Shown piece after piece: positions 26,401 through 38,721 of a DNA stretch of 64,000 bases; within the stretch, counting starts at the first letter, position 1; each line of letters opens with the position of its first letter. The DNA comes from Beaufortia kweichowensis. Taxonomy: Eukaryota > Chordata > Actinopteri > Cypriniformes > Gastromyzontidae. The stretch spans positions 13,892,607 to 13,956,606 of the forward strand of contig CM032808.1 in NCBI GenBank assembly GCA_019155185.1, written 5' to 3'. A program made the position numbers and the translations under genes. The notes under the pieces were generated by a model. It was given only the letters and a program-made list of their open reading frames with translations. It ran no database searches and had not been told where the DNA came from.

Positions 26401-27245
26401 AACAAGGGTGATTTCCCTCTCCTGTCCTGTTAGTATGCAAAATGAGGCCCTCGCTGATGATGTGACTCCTGGAGCAGAAAGCCGAGCTTGTCGGGACTCA
26501 CCCTCACCGTCTGAGATTACAGACGCAGCCTAACCTCCTGAACCTGGACACCACACACCGAGGAATACAGTCACATTACACACGCGTCTCACGCGCACAC
26601 ACACACACGCGCTCCCATGGAGGAGAGGGCTTAATGGAGACCTCGTTTATGAAGAAACAAGCTCGGGTTGAAGAGCTTATGAGAGATTTGCCACAATAAG
26701 TCACAGACAGACACGTTATTGGAAAGTAGAAAATACACAGTTTTATTGTATTGTGTTTTACACCTTTTGTTATAATTCCTTTTTGACAGAGATTGCTTTT
26801 AAAGTAGTGATGTCTAATTAGTCATTGGTTATTTTAACATGGGTAAAGGTTGATGGTTGGTTTCTTAGCAAAATCGCAGCTAGATAAAAGTATTAAAGAA
26901 CCAAAATGAATAAATTGAAAAGCATTTTAATTAGAATATGTTTTACTACAAACAAATATGAATAACTGCAAAAAATCTCGAACAGGTTTTGATGAATCCG
27001 ATTCACAGACTACTTTAATTTTTAAAGATATGATCCAAGTAATTTTTTACAAGAGTAAGTTCTTGAGCAAGTACATGAAAATTAGTGAAACGGTCCCCTT
27101 ATCAATGTTAAGATCATAATAATGATTTAAAGTTTGAGCTGTCTGGTATGATTTCACCTTATTTGATTTTAACCCACGTAAATATAAGTACATAAAATAA
27201 CCTGCTGTTTTATGTTTTAAACAGAGATGGCGACATCTGAGAGGC
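23491..27245. other. Non-coding, with candidate regulatory islands
   Basis: 23640-23800 has a TATA-like 'catataaaaatac' followed by CpG-bearing sequence. 25040-25560 is a conserved-looking island. 25609-25680 may hold a retroposon tail ('gtagcactttgagatggaca'). No gene supported. Confidence 0.45.
25040..25560. promoter_or_regulatory. Candidate conserved non-coding element
   Basis: Non-repetitive sequence with homeodomain and POU-like cores: 'agaccaattacgatatcaac', 'catttcaaattgcatctaat', 'aatgatttgcaaattgtctc' (ATTTGCAAAT-like) and 'ggttttaattaaatttt'. A short CT tract (25311-25357) interrupts it. Enhancer function is inference. Confidence 0.35.
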
Positions 27246-27269
27246 AAAAGTTACGGACTGCAGCTTTTA
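27230..27269. mobile_element. Terminal block of a hAT-like MITE (left, inverted orientation)
   Basis: 'ggcaaaagttacggactgca' then 'gctttta' is an inverted copy of 'gtaaagctgcagtttgtaac' at 27667-27690. It is preceded by 'gagatggcgacatctgagag', which I recall lying next to this terminus in fish MITEs. The element body would extend left of here. Confidence 0.5.
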
Positions 27270-27666
27270 GCGTTGTGAACATCAAACATTGTCAGGTAAA
27301 CAGTCAAACAAATGACATTAAACATGTTTTTATTGGGTCTAAAAGTCAAACAGCTTAGTCTGTGAGTGGGAATATCAGAGTAGACAATTAGAGCTCACTT
27401 TACATATGTAAACAGCCTCTGCTGATCTCTTAGATTCACAAACAATCACTAACACATCTGACTCTGCATTGCTTGTCGAGTCAACAACTTCTGACACGCT
27501 AAAAGCAACAAGGCTAAAGCTTTGTTTTTCTAGCAAGTCTATTGAAAGTCTGTCAGGTTCAGTTGGACAACTAACGGTGGACTGATTTATCAACAATGTT
27601 CCCAATTTGAAGGCTTGAATCGATAAGGAAACCAGCTGGTTTCTTGTTTGTGGATTATTTACTTTG

Positions 27667-27690
27667 CGTAAAGCTGCAGTTTGTAACGTT
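27667..27690. mobile_element. Terminal block of the same MITE family (right, direct orientation)
   Basis: 'gtaaagctgcagtttgtaac' is the inverted partner of the block at 27246-27269. Together they flank about 400 nt of unrelated sequence, in which a 76-codon minus-strand frame (27375-27605) has no known relative. Confidence 0.5.
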
Positions 27691-28604
27691 ATTTCATTAA
27701 TTATTTTTTGATATAATTATATTTTTTTGTGATATATTTTTACTGTTTAATGTGCAAATGAAAACAAAATTTCACATTTTATGTTTTACTTATACAATAT
27801 TCAGGCCTGGTGAATTCACAATGAGCTTCATTCCTCTGTTTGTGGAGACGCTTATAATCTGAACATCTATATGACGTGACCCAGCATGAACTAAGGATCT
27901 ATAATGAAATATACATTTAAATTGAGCTCAAATCGGTGCTTTGACGAGTGGACGGGTCGAGTATGTTGAGTGCAAATGGGCGGATTGTGAGAATGAATAT
28001 GAAAATGATTAACTCTCATCCTCATTAATGATGTATCCTCTTGTAAAAGATCCAGGTAGCTCCTCGCAGCGAGAGAAGAGGAGGAGAGAACGGGTTCTTA
28101 AAGGGCTCTGATGGTCCAATTCACCACTAAGTTTTTAATCACTTCCCTTTGGCACCGGGGGAGAAAGGTGTTGCGATTCGTCCCCTGTGATCTTCTCGGG
28201 TCGGGGAAATGAAAGTTCCCCTCTCGCAGTAATCATTAGAGGCCACGCTGACTTAATGCGAGATCTTTCAAAAGCTCTCACAGCAGACATGAAGAGAGAT
28301 TGTGGTTAAAGGCTGGTTGTTAGAAATATATTATGGATATGACCGTATAAAAGCCAGAAGTATAATAAGATGTGTTTTCATGATTAAAACATTTGAACAT
28401 CACACTTGTAGATGGAAAAGCACTTGCAGATGATTATCTTTGGGTAGAAGCGCCACCTGTTTGAATGCAATAAAGTTTTGAGTATTGAGTGACATACCGA
28501 CAGCTGGTTTAGTTCATCGTATAAACGGCTCATCCACCAATTTTCACTCGATGAGATCACGGTTTTAGACTGGTCCCAGCTGCACTCTCCACATTATCGC
28601 CGTT

Positions 28605-28760
28605 CGATGATTGGCTAATGTCTCCTCCATAAATATTTGCCATAACGGTGGACATAAAGCCACACGATTGGTTTTGCCTGATCAATACAGGCGAACGCCC
28701 TCCCAGCCAATCGCACGCGGCCGGTTCCCCGATGGGCAGTTGCGGGATAATCTGTTTTGA
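28605..28760. promoter_or_regulatory. Triple CCAAT-box cluster
   Basis: ATTGG at 28610-28614 and 28667-28671 and CCAAT at 28707-28711 lie within 102 bp, in CpG-bearing non-repetitive sequence. Each has good flanks: 'gattggctaa', 'cgattggttt' and 'agccaatcgc'. NF-Y sites in such spacing are typical of promoters and some enhancers. No TATA or convincing reading frame follows. Confidence 0.35.
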
Positions 28761-30949
28761 GGGTGAAGTTAATGAGCTGTAGCGCCTTTACTGCGTGTTC
28801 TGCTCCTCGCAGGGATACGATTTCAGACGGTGTACTCGCGCTTAATTCAAACAATTTACACTGGAACTCCGGCAGGCTGGGAGGTCCTGACCCTTCACCC
28901 CATGTTTTAAACTTTTCATTAGGTGCTGAAGATTACTGAGCTCTGGTCCACCTGAAGTTCTCTAAGTGAGAGGCAATTTCCAGACCAGGCCAGTGAAATG
29001 ATTTTAACCTCATGAGACGAAGGAAACTCTGTCGGGATCGTTTAGCTTTACGCTCGGCCCGCTTACTGGACTGCTATACTGTGTGGAGGTTTGGGAGCAT
29101 TATAGCCCGTACTTATATTAATCATATTGGTTGTTTTATTTTAAGGTTGTAAACCTTTTTATTGAGAACCAATTTTTAGTGGTTGTTTTGAGTTTGCTCA
29201 AGTTCAAAAAGTTGAGTTTCATCAAATCAGTGTTTTCTAGGTTTATTAAAGTACTTGGTAAAAAAAGTTGTTAAGAGTTGGCAGAGAAGACTATTTTTAG
29301 GAGAAGAATACTTTTAAGAGCTCATGCAAAGATACTACAATAGTTTGTGATATATTCAGAACTTGGATTTTAAGTTATAGCGGTGCTTCTATTAATCTGA
29401 CAAAGACTTGATATATTATATAAATGATTTTATTAAAAATAAATATCTTTACTATTTCAAGACATTTTTTGTATGTAATGAGACATTTGCTTTTCTACTC
29501 AAATCTAGTACACACACTTTTATCTCTACAGTTAAAAGAAATCTTTCAATTTCTCATGATGTGCTCATTTACCAAATGACAACAAAGTCTGCAAATCAAA
29601 AGTTTCAAAATGAGCTTAAATATTTTTTAAATTACAAATTACAAATTATCTAAGATATGCTATTCATATTTTCTCTTTCTTGCTGTATGTCAACACGCTA
29701 TTTTTGTGTTTTCTCCTCTTGGGAAGCAACTAAATTCCTCCAATCATGTGTGTTTATGAATGGGGTATTTCAGACATGAGCAGAGCGGGTTTCCTGTGTG
29801 GACAAAACGGCACATGGATTAACCTCTAACACTTTAGATTTCGTGTCATAAATGAACATGCCCTCGTCTAAAGAGAGCGCTAACCGTCTGTGAATGTGTT
29901 GTTTGTGATGCAGTCATCTTCAGTGCAGTCTGTCGTTGCGTTGGACAGTAATTGATAAAGTCTGGAGTGGAAGGTGAAGAGACATCTCAGCAGGAAAGAC
30001 CGTGACGAGAGCTGTTGATCTGCTCGACGTGTCATCTCACATTACACGCTTTAAACAGTCTCTGCCACTCCTCCTGTTTAGAGCTACACTCGCGTGAGCA
30101 TTAATATTAATATTGCTAAAAACTGTGTGCAGATAGAAGAGAGTGAACCGAGAGGGTTCGGTTTTCAGAATAATTGCATCTGATTAAAACCGGACCAAAG
30201 CAGATTACCTATAAAAGTATAAAAGTAATGGGAAATCTTCAGATTTATGGCCTCTGATCGAGTGAAGTTTGTTAGGACATTGTTAGTATGATGGAGACAA
30301 TTGCAGTTTATTTTGCATAGTTAATTTAACCAACTATTTTAAAAGTTTTGAGGTTGAAGTTGTATCTGAATATTCTTGCCACTGATTTGAAAAGATTTGG
30401 CAAATCTAGTGATTTGTTCTTTTTAAGATCTTGTTGCAAACTTAGTTGTGTGGTGGTGCATCCATCCATCCATACTCAACCAAAAGCCACAACATTTAGC
30501 CAGCCCTTGCCATTTTTGTTAGCATGTTAAATCAGACTTATTGAATTTAGACTTAAGTGGTTGCGAATGTTCAAAATTTTCTTTAAATTTCATCATCATT
30601 CTTTTGCAGTGCAGGTGTGCATCAGATCTGCTGTTTTCTTTGGTCATTTAATATCTGCATCCCTGTTGACTAATTGTGATGTTGGCACATATAGTTTAAA
30701 GTAGATTCCAGCATGCATAACTGAGATCGTGTGTAAAATAGGGATGGGTGGGGGTGATTGGGTGTGAATGGCATCACCGGCCCTGAGGCGTTGGCTCAAT
30801 GTTGATAAGGAGATTAGTCTCTGTAGAGCCTCATCGTTCCACACCGAGAAATTAAAAGCTGCCAGCTCCTCTCTCACTTGTCCATGTGACGGCTCTCTCG
30901 GCCTTAATCCCCATCCTATTTCAAAGAAGCATTTATTAAGAAATTAAGA

Positions 30950-31330
30950 GGCCTTGTGTCGGCCCCGAGCTCCGCCTCTCCTCCCTTCTCAGTCAGGTTG
31001 GTCTTCAAAAAGTTGTCTCGATAGCGGTGACAGGGTGATTATCAATGAAAAATTATTTAACATCACCGCAGGGCCTTTTCTCTGACAATGCCTAATAAGT
31101 CACAAGGGTAGATATCAATCAAACCAAGCCGGTCTGCTTGTAGTAAATATTCCCCCAAGTTCAGGCAAATTACCTTGATTATGTGGAGCCTCTGCATGGG
31201 GCGGCTGTAGGGAGAGGGTGGGTTCGGGGTGGAGACGAAGACGAAGTTATGTGTGTGTGGCAGAGAAGCAGCGACTGAGTCTGCTGTTTGCTAATAAAGT
31301 CAACAGCATCTCGAAACCAATTAGAATGAA
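30950..31330. promoter_or_regulatory. Candidate conserved non-coding element
   Basis: Contains a perfect PBX/HOX-type ATCAATCA (31114-31121), 'caaattaccttgattatgtg' and 'gaaaaattatttaacatcac', with no repeat or reading frame. The sequence looks constrained rather than drifted. Inference only. Confidence 0.35.
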
Positions 31331-31543
31331 AATACTTTAACTACAAAGACACCTGGCTTGTTGTTTTCTGTACTTTTTGCTTTAGAGACATAGTTGGGGT
31401 GTCAGTTAATGTTGTTTAATTTGGTTACAGATGTATAGAATAGGTCAATACAGCTTTCCTGCTGTGCATAAATGTGCATACAAAATATTTCTAATAACAC
31501 CATTCATAGGTGGTGTAATGCACACCTGCAATGAACATTCTGT

Positions 31544-31748
31544 ACACTCTTAAAAATAAAGATGATTTATGATGCCACAGAAGAACCAATTTTGCATGAA
31601 TGGTTCCATAAGGAACCTTTAACATGTTTAACAACATTGTTCCTTTAAAAATATTTAACTAAAAGGTTGTTTGGCAAATCAACAATGATTCTTTTATGGC
31701 AACACTGTGAAGAACATTTTAAAGCCCCTTTATTTTTAGGAGTGTGTG
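31544..31748. mobile_element. Palindromic 'ACACTCTTAAAAATAAAG' MITE
   Basis: The left end 'acactcttaaaaataaag' is the inverted partner of the right end 'ctttatttttaggagtgt'. Inside are 'ccacagaagaaccaatttt' and 'ggttccataaggaaccttta' and, inverted, 'cttttatggcaacactgtga' and 'agaacattttaaag'. This is a very abundant fish MITE pattern. Non-coding. Confidence 0.75.
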
Positions 31749-31771
31749 TGTATGTGTATATATATAAAGTA

Positions 31772-31838
<67 letters not shown>

Positions 31839-31876
31839 GTGTAGACAGATATATATATATATATATATATATAGAT
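31741..31876. repeat. (GTGTAT)n and (TA)n compound microsatellite
   Basis: About twelve GTGTAT hexamers (31769-31842) followed by a pure TA run (31849-31874), directly abutting the right end of the MITE. Confidence 0.93.
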
Positions 31877-32033
31877 ATAGATAACTTTAGTCAGTATCTT
31901 TTTTTTTATGCATGCAGAATATAACCCATATTTTATACCCATATTTATTTGCCATAAAATGTTGTTAAATAATTACCTTAGCCAAGGGATTGTTTTTTAT
32001 ATAATACACCTCATATTTTGATGCTTTACATGA

Positions 32034-32185
<152 letters not shown>

Positions 32186-32619
32186 GTTGTGCACCACAGG
32201 GGTTTTAGAGTTGTCAACCAATGAAGTATCTAATTCATCCTCTTCACATAATTGATAAATTAACAGCTATCAGCTCACTGCCACTCAGATAATCCCCCTT
32301 TGTCACCAAATGTACCCCACAGCCAAACGCGCCCAGTCATTAGAAAATTACACCTTTGGGCACCTCAAAAGATGACCGTCATCTTAATGATTCAAACAAA
32401 GTCCTGAAACACTGTGATTGACACATTTAGGACTGTGAATTTCTCACATCCCACAATGCCAAGCGTTCTCCTTTATGTTCTTCCAGCGACAGAGAAAATG
32501 GCGTTGTGTTGCTGCCATTCTTTCCTCTTCTTCCAGCATTTCTGCGCCTCAGGCCAAAGACTACCCACATCGTAATCAGTCCAAATTAACCACAAATAAC
32601 AACCGACGCTAGCGATACA

Positions 32620-33720
32620 GGCCTTGGAGTGAACCGCCTCACTTTGCTGATTAAATGGGGTTTCGGGGCTTATTTCATTGTTATAATTCGGCGTTGAATT
32701 TGGGCAAATCGGTAATGGAGAAAAGAATGGATTTGAAATAAATCCCTTGTAACTAATCACAGTACACAAATGCGTTTGCCTAAAGGAAGTCTGGCCCGGG
32801 TCTGGTGACACCACAACACGCTGTAATGAAAGCAAAGCTGTTAATGTGGTTTTCTCCTGTTAAATTGATTCAGGAATTTCGAAGGGAACATTATCTAATG
32901 AATTTACTCTGAATAGAAAGCAATTAAAAGGACACATCAGGCTGATTAACCCCAATGTCACCCATCAGCCACAATTGATGTACACTTTTAAATGATTTTC
33001 ATAAGGAAAACTGGAGCAGATTTGCTGTCTTTCTGCCCTCGACTAATCCAGACAAATTAATGAACAAAAAGTTAATTTCTGTGATGACCCTGTTCCTCTT
33101 TGACCTGGATTACTCCGTTTTCTAATGCCGCCCGTGTCACAGTGTTAAGGACTAATCAGCTTTTTTTCAATCGACTCATTACTTCTCTTTAACCAGAAAA
33201 GAAGTTCAGGATCTAGTTAACCTGACGTTTTCACGAACGCCGTCCACCCGTCGTCAGTAAACAAGCTTCCGATGAGCCCCTCGCCCGAGCCGGCCAATTT
33301 ATTTTCTCTTCTGGAATGAGTTGACGGACTCTGATAGCTGGAATTGGCCTTATTATTTAATTAATAAGCTTTTCTCTTTCTCTTTGTGGTATGACCTATA
33401 TTCATCAACTTGCGTTAATAGTTCACCCTCTATAAAATGTTTGATTTTAATTTTTAATTGAGTTGAGACACGTCTCCGCTTAAAGAAGCTCTTCTTTTGC
33501 TACAGAAAAGCCAATAAGCGTGGAATAATGAAAAACGGGATATGAGCTATTTACGCCGGGCACTTATTAAAGCTCCTGACACAGCAGGATCCAGCGAGAC
33601 TATAGTGAGTATGTGACTTTTAGCAGGCCGGAGAGAGCTGCTATTGAACTAGCCGATAGATATTTATACACAGATAAAATCAATCAGTCAGTACAGATTA
33701 TTGTGCAGAACGGTGGCAGG
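32620..33720. promoter_or_regulatory. Large candidate conserved non-coding cluster
   Basis: About 1.1 kb without repeats and dense in homeodomain, OTX and nuclear-receptor-like cores: 'ctttgacctggattactccg' (TGACCT and GGATTA), 'tatttaattaataagctttt', 'aaaagttaatttctgtgatg', 'cttgtaactaatcacagtac', 'gataaaatcaatcagtcagt' (PBX-like ATCAATCA). This is the longest such block in the window and the best enhancer candidate. Evidence is composition only; no alignment was possible. Confidence 0.4.
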
Positions 33721-34289
33721 GTTTCATCTTATAACAAATAAATAGCAAAGAAGAAATCAGGTGTACAGTATTGTATTGAGAATGACTTTATAATTTTTTA
33801 AGGTTCTGTGTGAACGATCCACTTTAGGAAGAAAATGGGGCATGTGGTGTCAGAATATGATGATTATCAAATGTGGTTATGTAATGGCAACATTAATAGG
33901 TCAATGACGCAATGTTCATTTTTTTTGGCTAGATCTATTAATATATGACAGAAAATGACACTTTATACTTAGTGACACCTTATAATGAAATATCTCATTA
34001 TAAGGCTAAAGAAAAACCTTAAGCACTTTGCAGTCATTTATTAATTTTGTATTAATTATTAAAATTATTAATTAAAAATCTATATGTGGTATAAAAGACA
34101 TGATAAAGATAGAATGCATGCCTGGAAAAAACATTGTAACATGCTTGTATTCAAAATATCATGATGGTTACACAATTTAGACTTTTTTGTAGTTTTTATA
34201 TATTTTCATCTTTTTGTACATCCATATTTACCACTGACCCTTGTAGAAAAACAAGCAAAACAACAGATATGTGTGCCATAAAACACTGG

Positions 34290-34940
34290 ATCTATTATGC
34301 TCATTAAAGTACAGTTTGTATCAGGCGAGACGGTCGTGTTTCCTGCACGAGCCCAAATTAAAACGTTTGCAGCACTGACATTCCCTGCTCACCGCGGTGT
34401 CATATTGACTGCGATTTCGCTACCAGTGGCTCGATACCGGCGAAAATCGATATTCAGGGAGAAGTTTCGCCCGCATCTTTTTTCCACTTGACAAATCCTT
34501 TAGCGAGCAGCTAGTTTATTCAGCGCCTGCTATGGCCATTAATGCCTCTGTCATGTTTTTCTGCACTCATCTCCATGCCCTGCTGATAATGATTTTGTAT
34601 CATGTTCGGCTTGTCATGCCTGTCAACCGCGCAGAACCATTTGACCAGAAGGAGGGGAAAACGCAGGCCGGACTATTGATCCCTGCTTCTCCATGTCACT
34701 TGTTCACCAGGATTTAGCTATTGATGAGGCAGAGAAGGGAAACGAGCTAGCTCCCCGGTGGCGACTTGCTAAAGAGAGTAAAAATGCAAAGTTGGGGAAA
34801 AATATTCAGCTGGAGTCTGAATCCCAGGGATTCCTCCATCGATTGGAGTGCCGTCCCTCCTTCTCTTTTTGTCACAGAGACAAATCGGTTAGGTTTGGGA
34901 GGTTTATTCAGCGTCAGGGCAGGTCGTTGGCGTAAATGAT
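34290..34940. promoter_or_regulatory. Candidate conserved non-coding element with a 15-bp palindrome
   Basis: Non-repetitive, CpG-bearing block with 'gctatggccattaatgcctc' and 'ctgataatgattttgtatca'. It includes the inverted repeat GAATCCCAGGGATTC (34819-34833). Frames of 60-80 codons here are unrecognised. Confidence 0.33.
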
Positions 34941-35994
34941 GGATTCTTTTATGGGATAAATTAGGATGCTGTCAGGACTGCCAATGTGTGTAAAAATGAA
35001 TAGGGATTATTAAATCTGTACACAGTTTATTCATTATTAGACATGAAAGCGGGTATTTATCTATTATAAAGATGCATGTCAAAAGGTCAACATGAATATC
35101 CCATCTTATTACAGCTGTATCTTTTTGTTTCCTAACAAAGAGTTTGACCGATATGACTTTTAAGCGCTGAATCTGGCAACCCAAAATTATTCTAGCTCGA
35201 AAGAACAAAACTATATTTGTTATATTTTATATTTGTTTGAAATCTCACAAAAAATCTTTTTTAAACTAGAAAAGGTTTTATTGAATGACCCAGCGGAAAG
35301 GGATTGTCCGGTGAGAATATAAAAACTCTAGAAAAACTCCATCTAATTCATCATGTAATTCTCTTTATGTCACGAATCTCCTCTAATCTGATGCAACTTT
35401 CCACAGCTTGAAACTCCGGCATTTAGAGTGAAGGAAAAATGCACTTAAAGTGATAAAAATCCAGCAGAATGAAAAAAATGTACGCAGTTATAAAATAGGG
35501 CGAGCAAGGCAGGATATGTTATTTCGTCTACCTCTATTTCGGTCAGTATCGTTCACAAACGTCAATCCTCATACTCTGATACTGTATTCACCTCATCCAG
35601 TGCTAAGATTACATTTAGATATGGAGGAGTCTCTCAGTTTCAATCCAGCTTATCTCCTTCTCAACACAGCACAAACAAACCCTTCCTCTTCAATTCCTCC
35701 GCTCTCTCACCTTTCTGTTCCTGTAGCATGTCGGGTGCATGGGTCATGTGTGGATGTGTAGGTCACATGAAACCCAAACTGCCCCAAACATAATTAAACA
35801 CACACATGCGTTGGCATATGTGTGTGTACGGCCAGGAATATAGAAATCAGTACTAAATAAAATATAATAAAACATTTTATAATTGATTTTTTATTATATT
35901 TTTTATGTTATATTAATTATAAATAATTTTCTATTTTTCTTTTTGACCTAAAATTACTTAGTGTATTACTTAATTACTTAAAATTACAAAGTGT

Positions 35995-36197
<203 letters not shown>

Positions 36198-37727
36198 AGC
36201 CTCCTATAACAGAGGTCATTTACATGCAGCAAAACAGCCTGTGTAATACTAAGGGTACATCACAGCTGTGTTGGTGCAAGAAACCTTGACTCACAGTCAC
36301 AAGTGGACTTCAGGGAAAAAAATTAAAAAGCTACATACACCAGTATACAAAATGGCCAACAGAAATAAGGCGACAATGATATTGCTATATTCAAATAAAC
36401 AAAAATAGTAAGGTACTGCATGTCCTGATGGAGTTTCATCACGTGACCCTGGCCTGTGTTTTTAGATGCTTTTAGTTAAAACCTAATACTTCATTCTACA
36501 CATCTCTGCATTCTGTCTTTTTCTCTGTTCTATTTTTAATGTGCATGAAAGCATGATTTAAAGGGACAGTGGGGGGAAGGGGTTTGCAGCGGGGCCAAAC
36601 TCTGCCCCAAAAGAGCCGGCCCTTTAAGAGAGCATCTGTTGTGTTGAAGGACAGTATCCAGTCCAGGACATTAATGTGTTTGTGGGTGGGGAAAAAGACA
36701 TACAAATCCAAAACTCGAGGCACTTGCACGTGCATTCCCGACCCTAAGCGAAAACCAGATGTCATAACTCATTGACATAATGCTTAAATTAAATACAGAA
36801 ATGTGCTGCATGCTTGTGTTTCTAATCAAGTGTTGTTTGCAGTACATTTAGAGTTCATTACATGAGTTAATGACCTTGTAAAAATGTGGAAACAAGTTTA
36901 GCAAACCCACACTTGTAAAATGCTGCCTCAGTTAAACTAAGCTTGGCAGAGGATATATTATGAAGCAAGAGTCATTAAAACTAGATGCCAATCACATTTC
37001 ATATGTTTAATTGGGTTATTCGACTCAACATGCTTCTTACTTCAGGATGAAACTTTTTGGCTTGAAATGAAGTGGTCTGTTTTGTAGATCTACGGGGTCT
37101 GAGGTATCTTCTGTATGTTTTTGCAGGGCTCTAATTATTCTTTACGGCGTGGATGGATTTCTTGTTAACCTTCAGAGTTTGGAGTCTTGACTCGCGTTAC
37201 ACGCTGATGTCAGCCGAGGTGCGGCGTGTTTATATTTTACAGGCCGAGGGCAGATATACTGAACTCTGAGAACAGGAAATGACAAATTTAAGCTAACGCC
37301 ACAACCGCCACGACTCCATCCAAAAACAAATATTTGAAGAGGAACGTAATGAGATAATGAGGTGTGCAAAAATGAAATGAAGAAAGGGTTTTATGAAGCA
37401 TAAATGAGATACAGAACAAGTTTACAGTGTGATAGTGACCATCGTGTTTACATTATGCTCCTCTAGTGATGAGAAATAATAATAGTAAACAATCAGTTAT
37501 GTACTTGCATGTACAGTATGATTTACACTTAAAGAATTTGTTAGTTATTATAACAAAAATATTTTTTTAATATTAGATTATGTCCAATTCTGGTCTTGTG
37601 AAAAGCAAATCAAATGTTTAAACATCTGTTTTAGGTGATGTAAACACAGCATGTTCAGTGTTTGTAGTCTTGTGTCTTGCACTCCTGTGCTGTTTGATAT
37701 CCAACAGAGGGCAGTGCAGTTTAGAAG

Positions 37728-37729
<2 letters not shown>

Positions 37730-37764
<35 letters not shown>

Positions 37765-37783
37765 CACATAAACACACACACAC
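37730..37783. repeat. (CA)n microsatellite
   Basis: About 16 CA units, a short 'ggcacataaa' interruption, then six more CA units. Confidence 0.93.
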
Positions 37784-38074
37784 AGGCACAGTGGTATGTT
37801 TAATACAAAATATGCATTAAATGATTATTTAGCTCAATAAAACAGCACAACACCAGCAATGCCAAGCTCCTGAGTTAAATTCTTAGTTAACATATGATGT
37901 AATGCATACTGAAGCATTTAAATGCATTATAAATGTCTTTAAATACATCATGTGTGCCAGTTGAATAACAAAATCTCCTTTTTACAGAAAAGACAGGTGA
38001 ACCTTTAAAGCTAAAGCAATTTTATTGATCATTTTTATATTTTATATGTGTATACATATTTTTGTAATGTTTTG

Positions 38075-38160
38075 CATTTGGCAGACAATTAACTTTGCTG
38101 GACATCCAACCTGTGACCTTGAGGTGGCCAACTCTGTGCTTTACAAGTTGAGCTATTATT
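38075..38160 (-). mobile_element. tRNA-like SINE head, minus strand
   Basis: Read on the minus strand: 'tagctcaacttgtaaagcac' resembles a pol III A box and 'aaggtcacaggttggatgtc' a B box, about 30 nt apart. The same arrangement (A box, AAGGTCA(T/C)...) recurs on the plus strand at 52195-52292. It is a degenerate retroposon head rather than a working tRNA: the B box is altered and no cloverleaf stems are evident. Confidence 0.55.
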
Positions 38161-38213
38161 ATGATAAATATTAAAGCTTTATTTTAATATAATTTTACAG
38201 ACATTATTTTAAC

Positions 38214-38411
38214 ATTTTGCAATAAGGTTTTTTGCTGTAACATCTATTAACATTATGTTTTGTACATTTAATTGAAATAATGTTAAAATATGCATGTACA
38301 TTTTTAACATTAAAAGTTATATCTGTTAACATTTTTATGCATTTGATTGATGACACCCAGTGCATTGATGAACATTAATGTGTAAAACCTTATTGTAAAG
38401 TGTTTCTATTG
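38214..38411. mobile_element. 'CAATAAGGTTTT' terminal-inverted-repeat MITE
   Basis: CAATAAGGTTTT (38220-38231) is the exact inverted partner of AAAACCTTATTG (38394-38405). Between them are repeated 'ttaacatt' motifs ('ctattaacattatgttttgt', 'atctgttaacatttttatgc', 'gatgaacattaatgtg'). This matches the abundant fish element ending CCTTATTGTAAAGTG. It lies just beside the SINE head at 38075. Confidence 0.7.
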
Positions 38412-38686
38412 AAACAATATAATAATGAGTGCAGCATCACAAAGAGAACAGAGAGAAAGGGGCGCGTCGTGTTTTCTTCACCCTGCGCGCACAGCATTTG
38501 TATGTATATATACAGCTGGAGTGTGGCCAGGCGGATGGGGGGTGCTGGTGGCCATGCAGGCGGACAGGTAGATGAAGAATGACCCGTCGTCACACGTTGA
38601 TTTTTGAGATTGCTAATGATGCCCGGACAGCAAGACTGGAGCCGACACTAATGAAAGGTGCAGCAACTCTGGAACCTCAAGGGGTT

Positions 38687-38687
<1 letters not shown>

Positions 38688-38720
<33 letters not shown>
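38688..38720. repeat. (GA)n microsatellite
   Basis: About 16 GA units. Confidence 0.93.

Positions 38721-38721
<1 letters not shown>

Larger units (their letters stand above)
27691..31543. other. Non-coding, with candidate regulatory islands
   Basis: 28000-28300 and 30950-31330 are conserved-looking; 28605-28760 carries three CCAAT boxes; 29100-29700 is AT-rich and empty. No gene supported. Confidence 0.45.

Noticed and set aside
38075..38160. A working tRNA gene
   Set aside because: A- and B-box-like sequences are present but degenerate and no cloverleaf could be drawn; it fits a SINE head.
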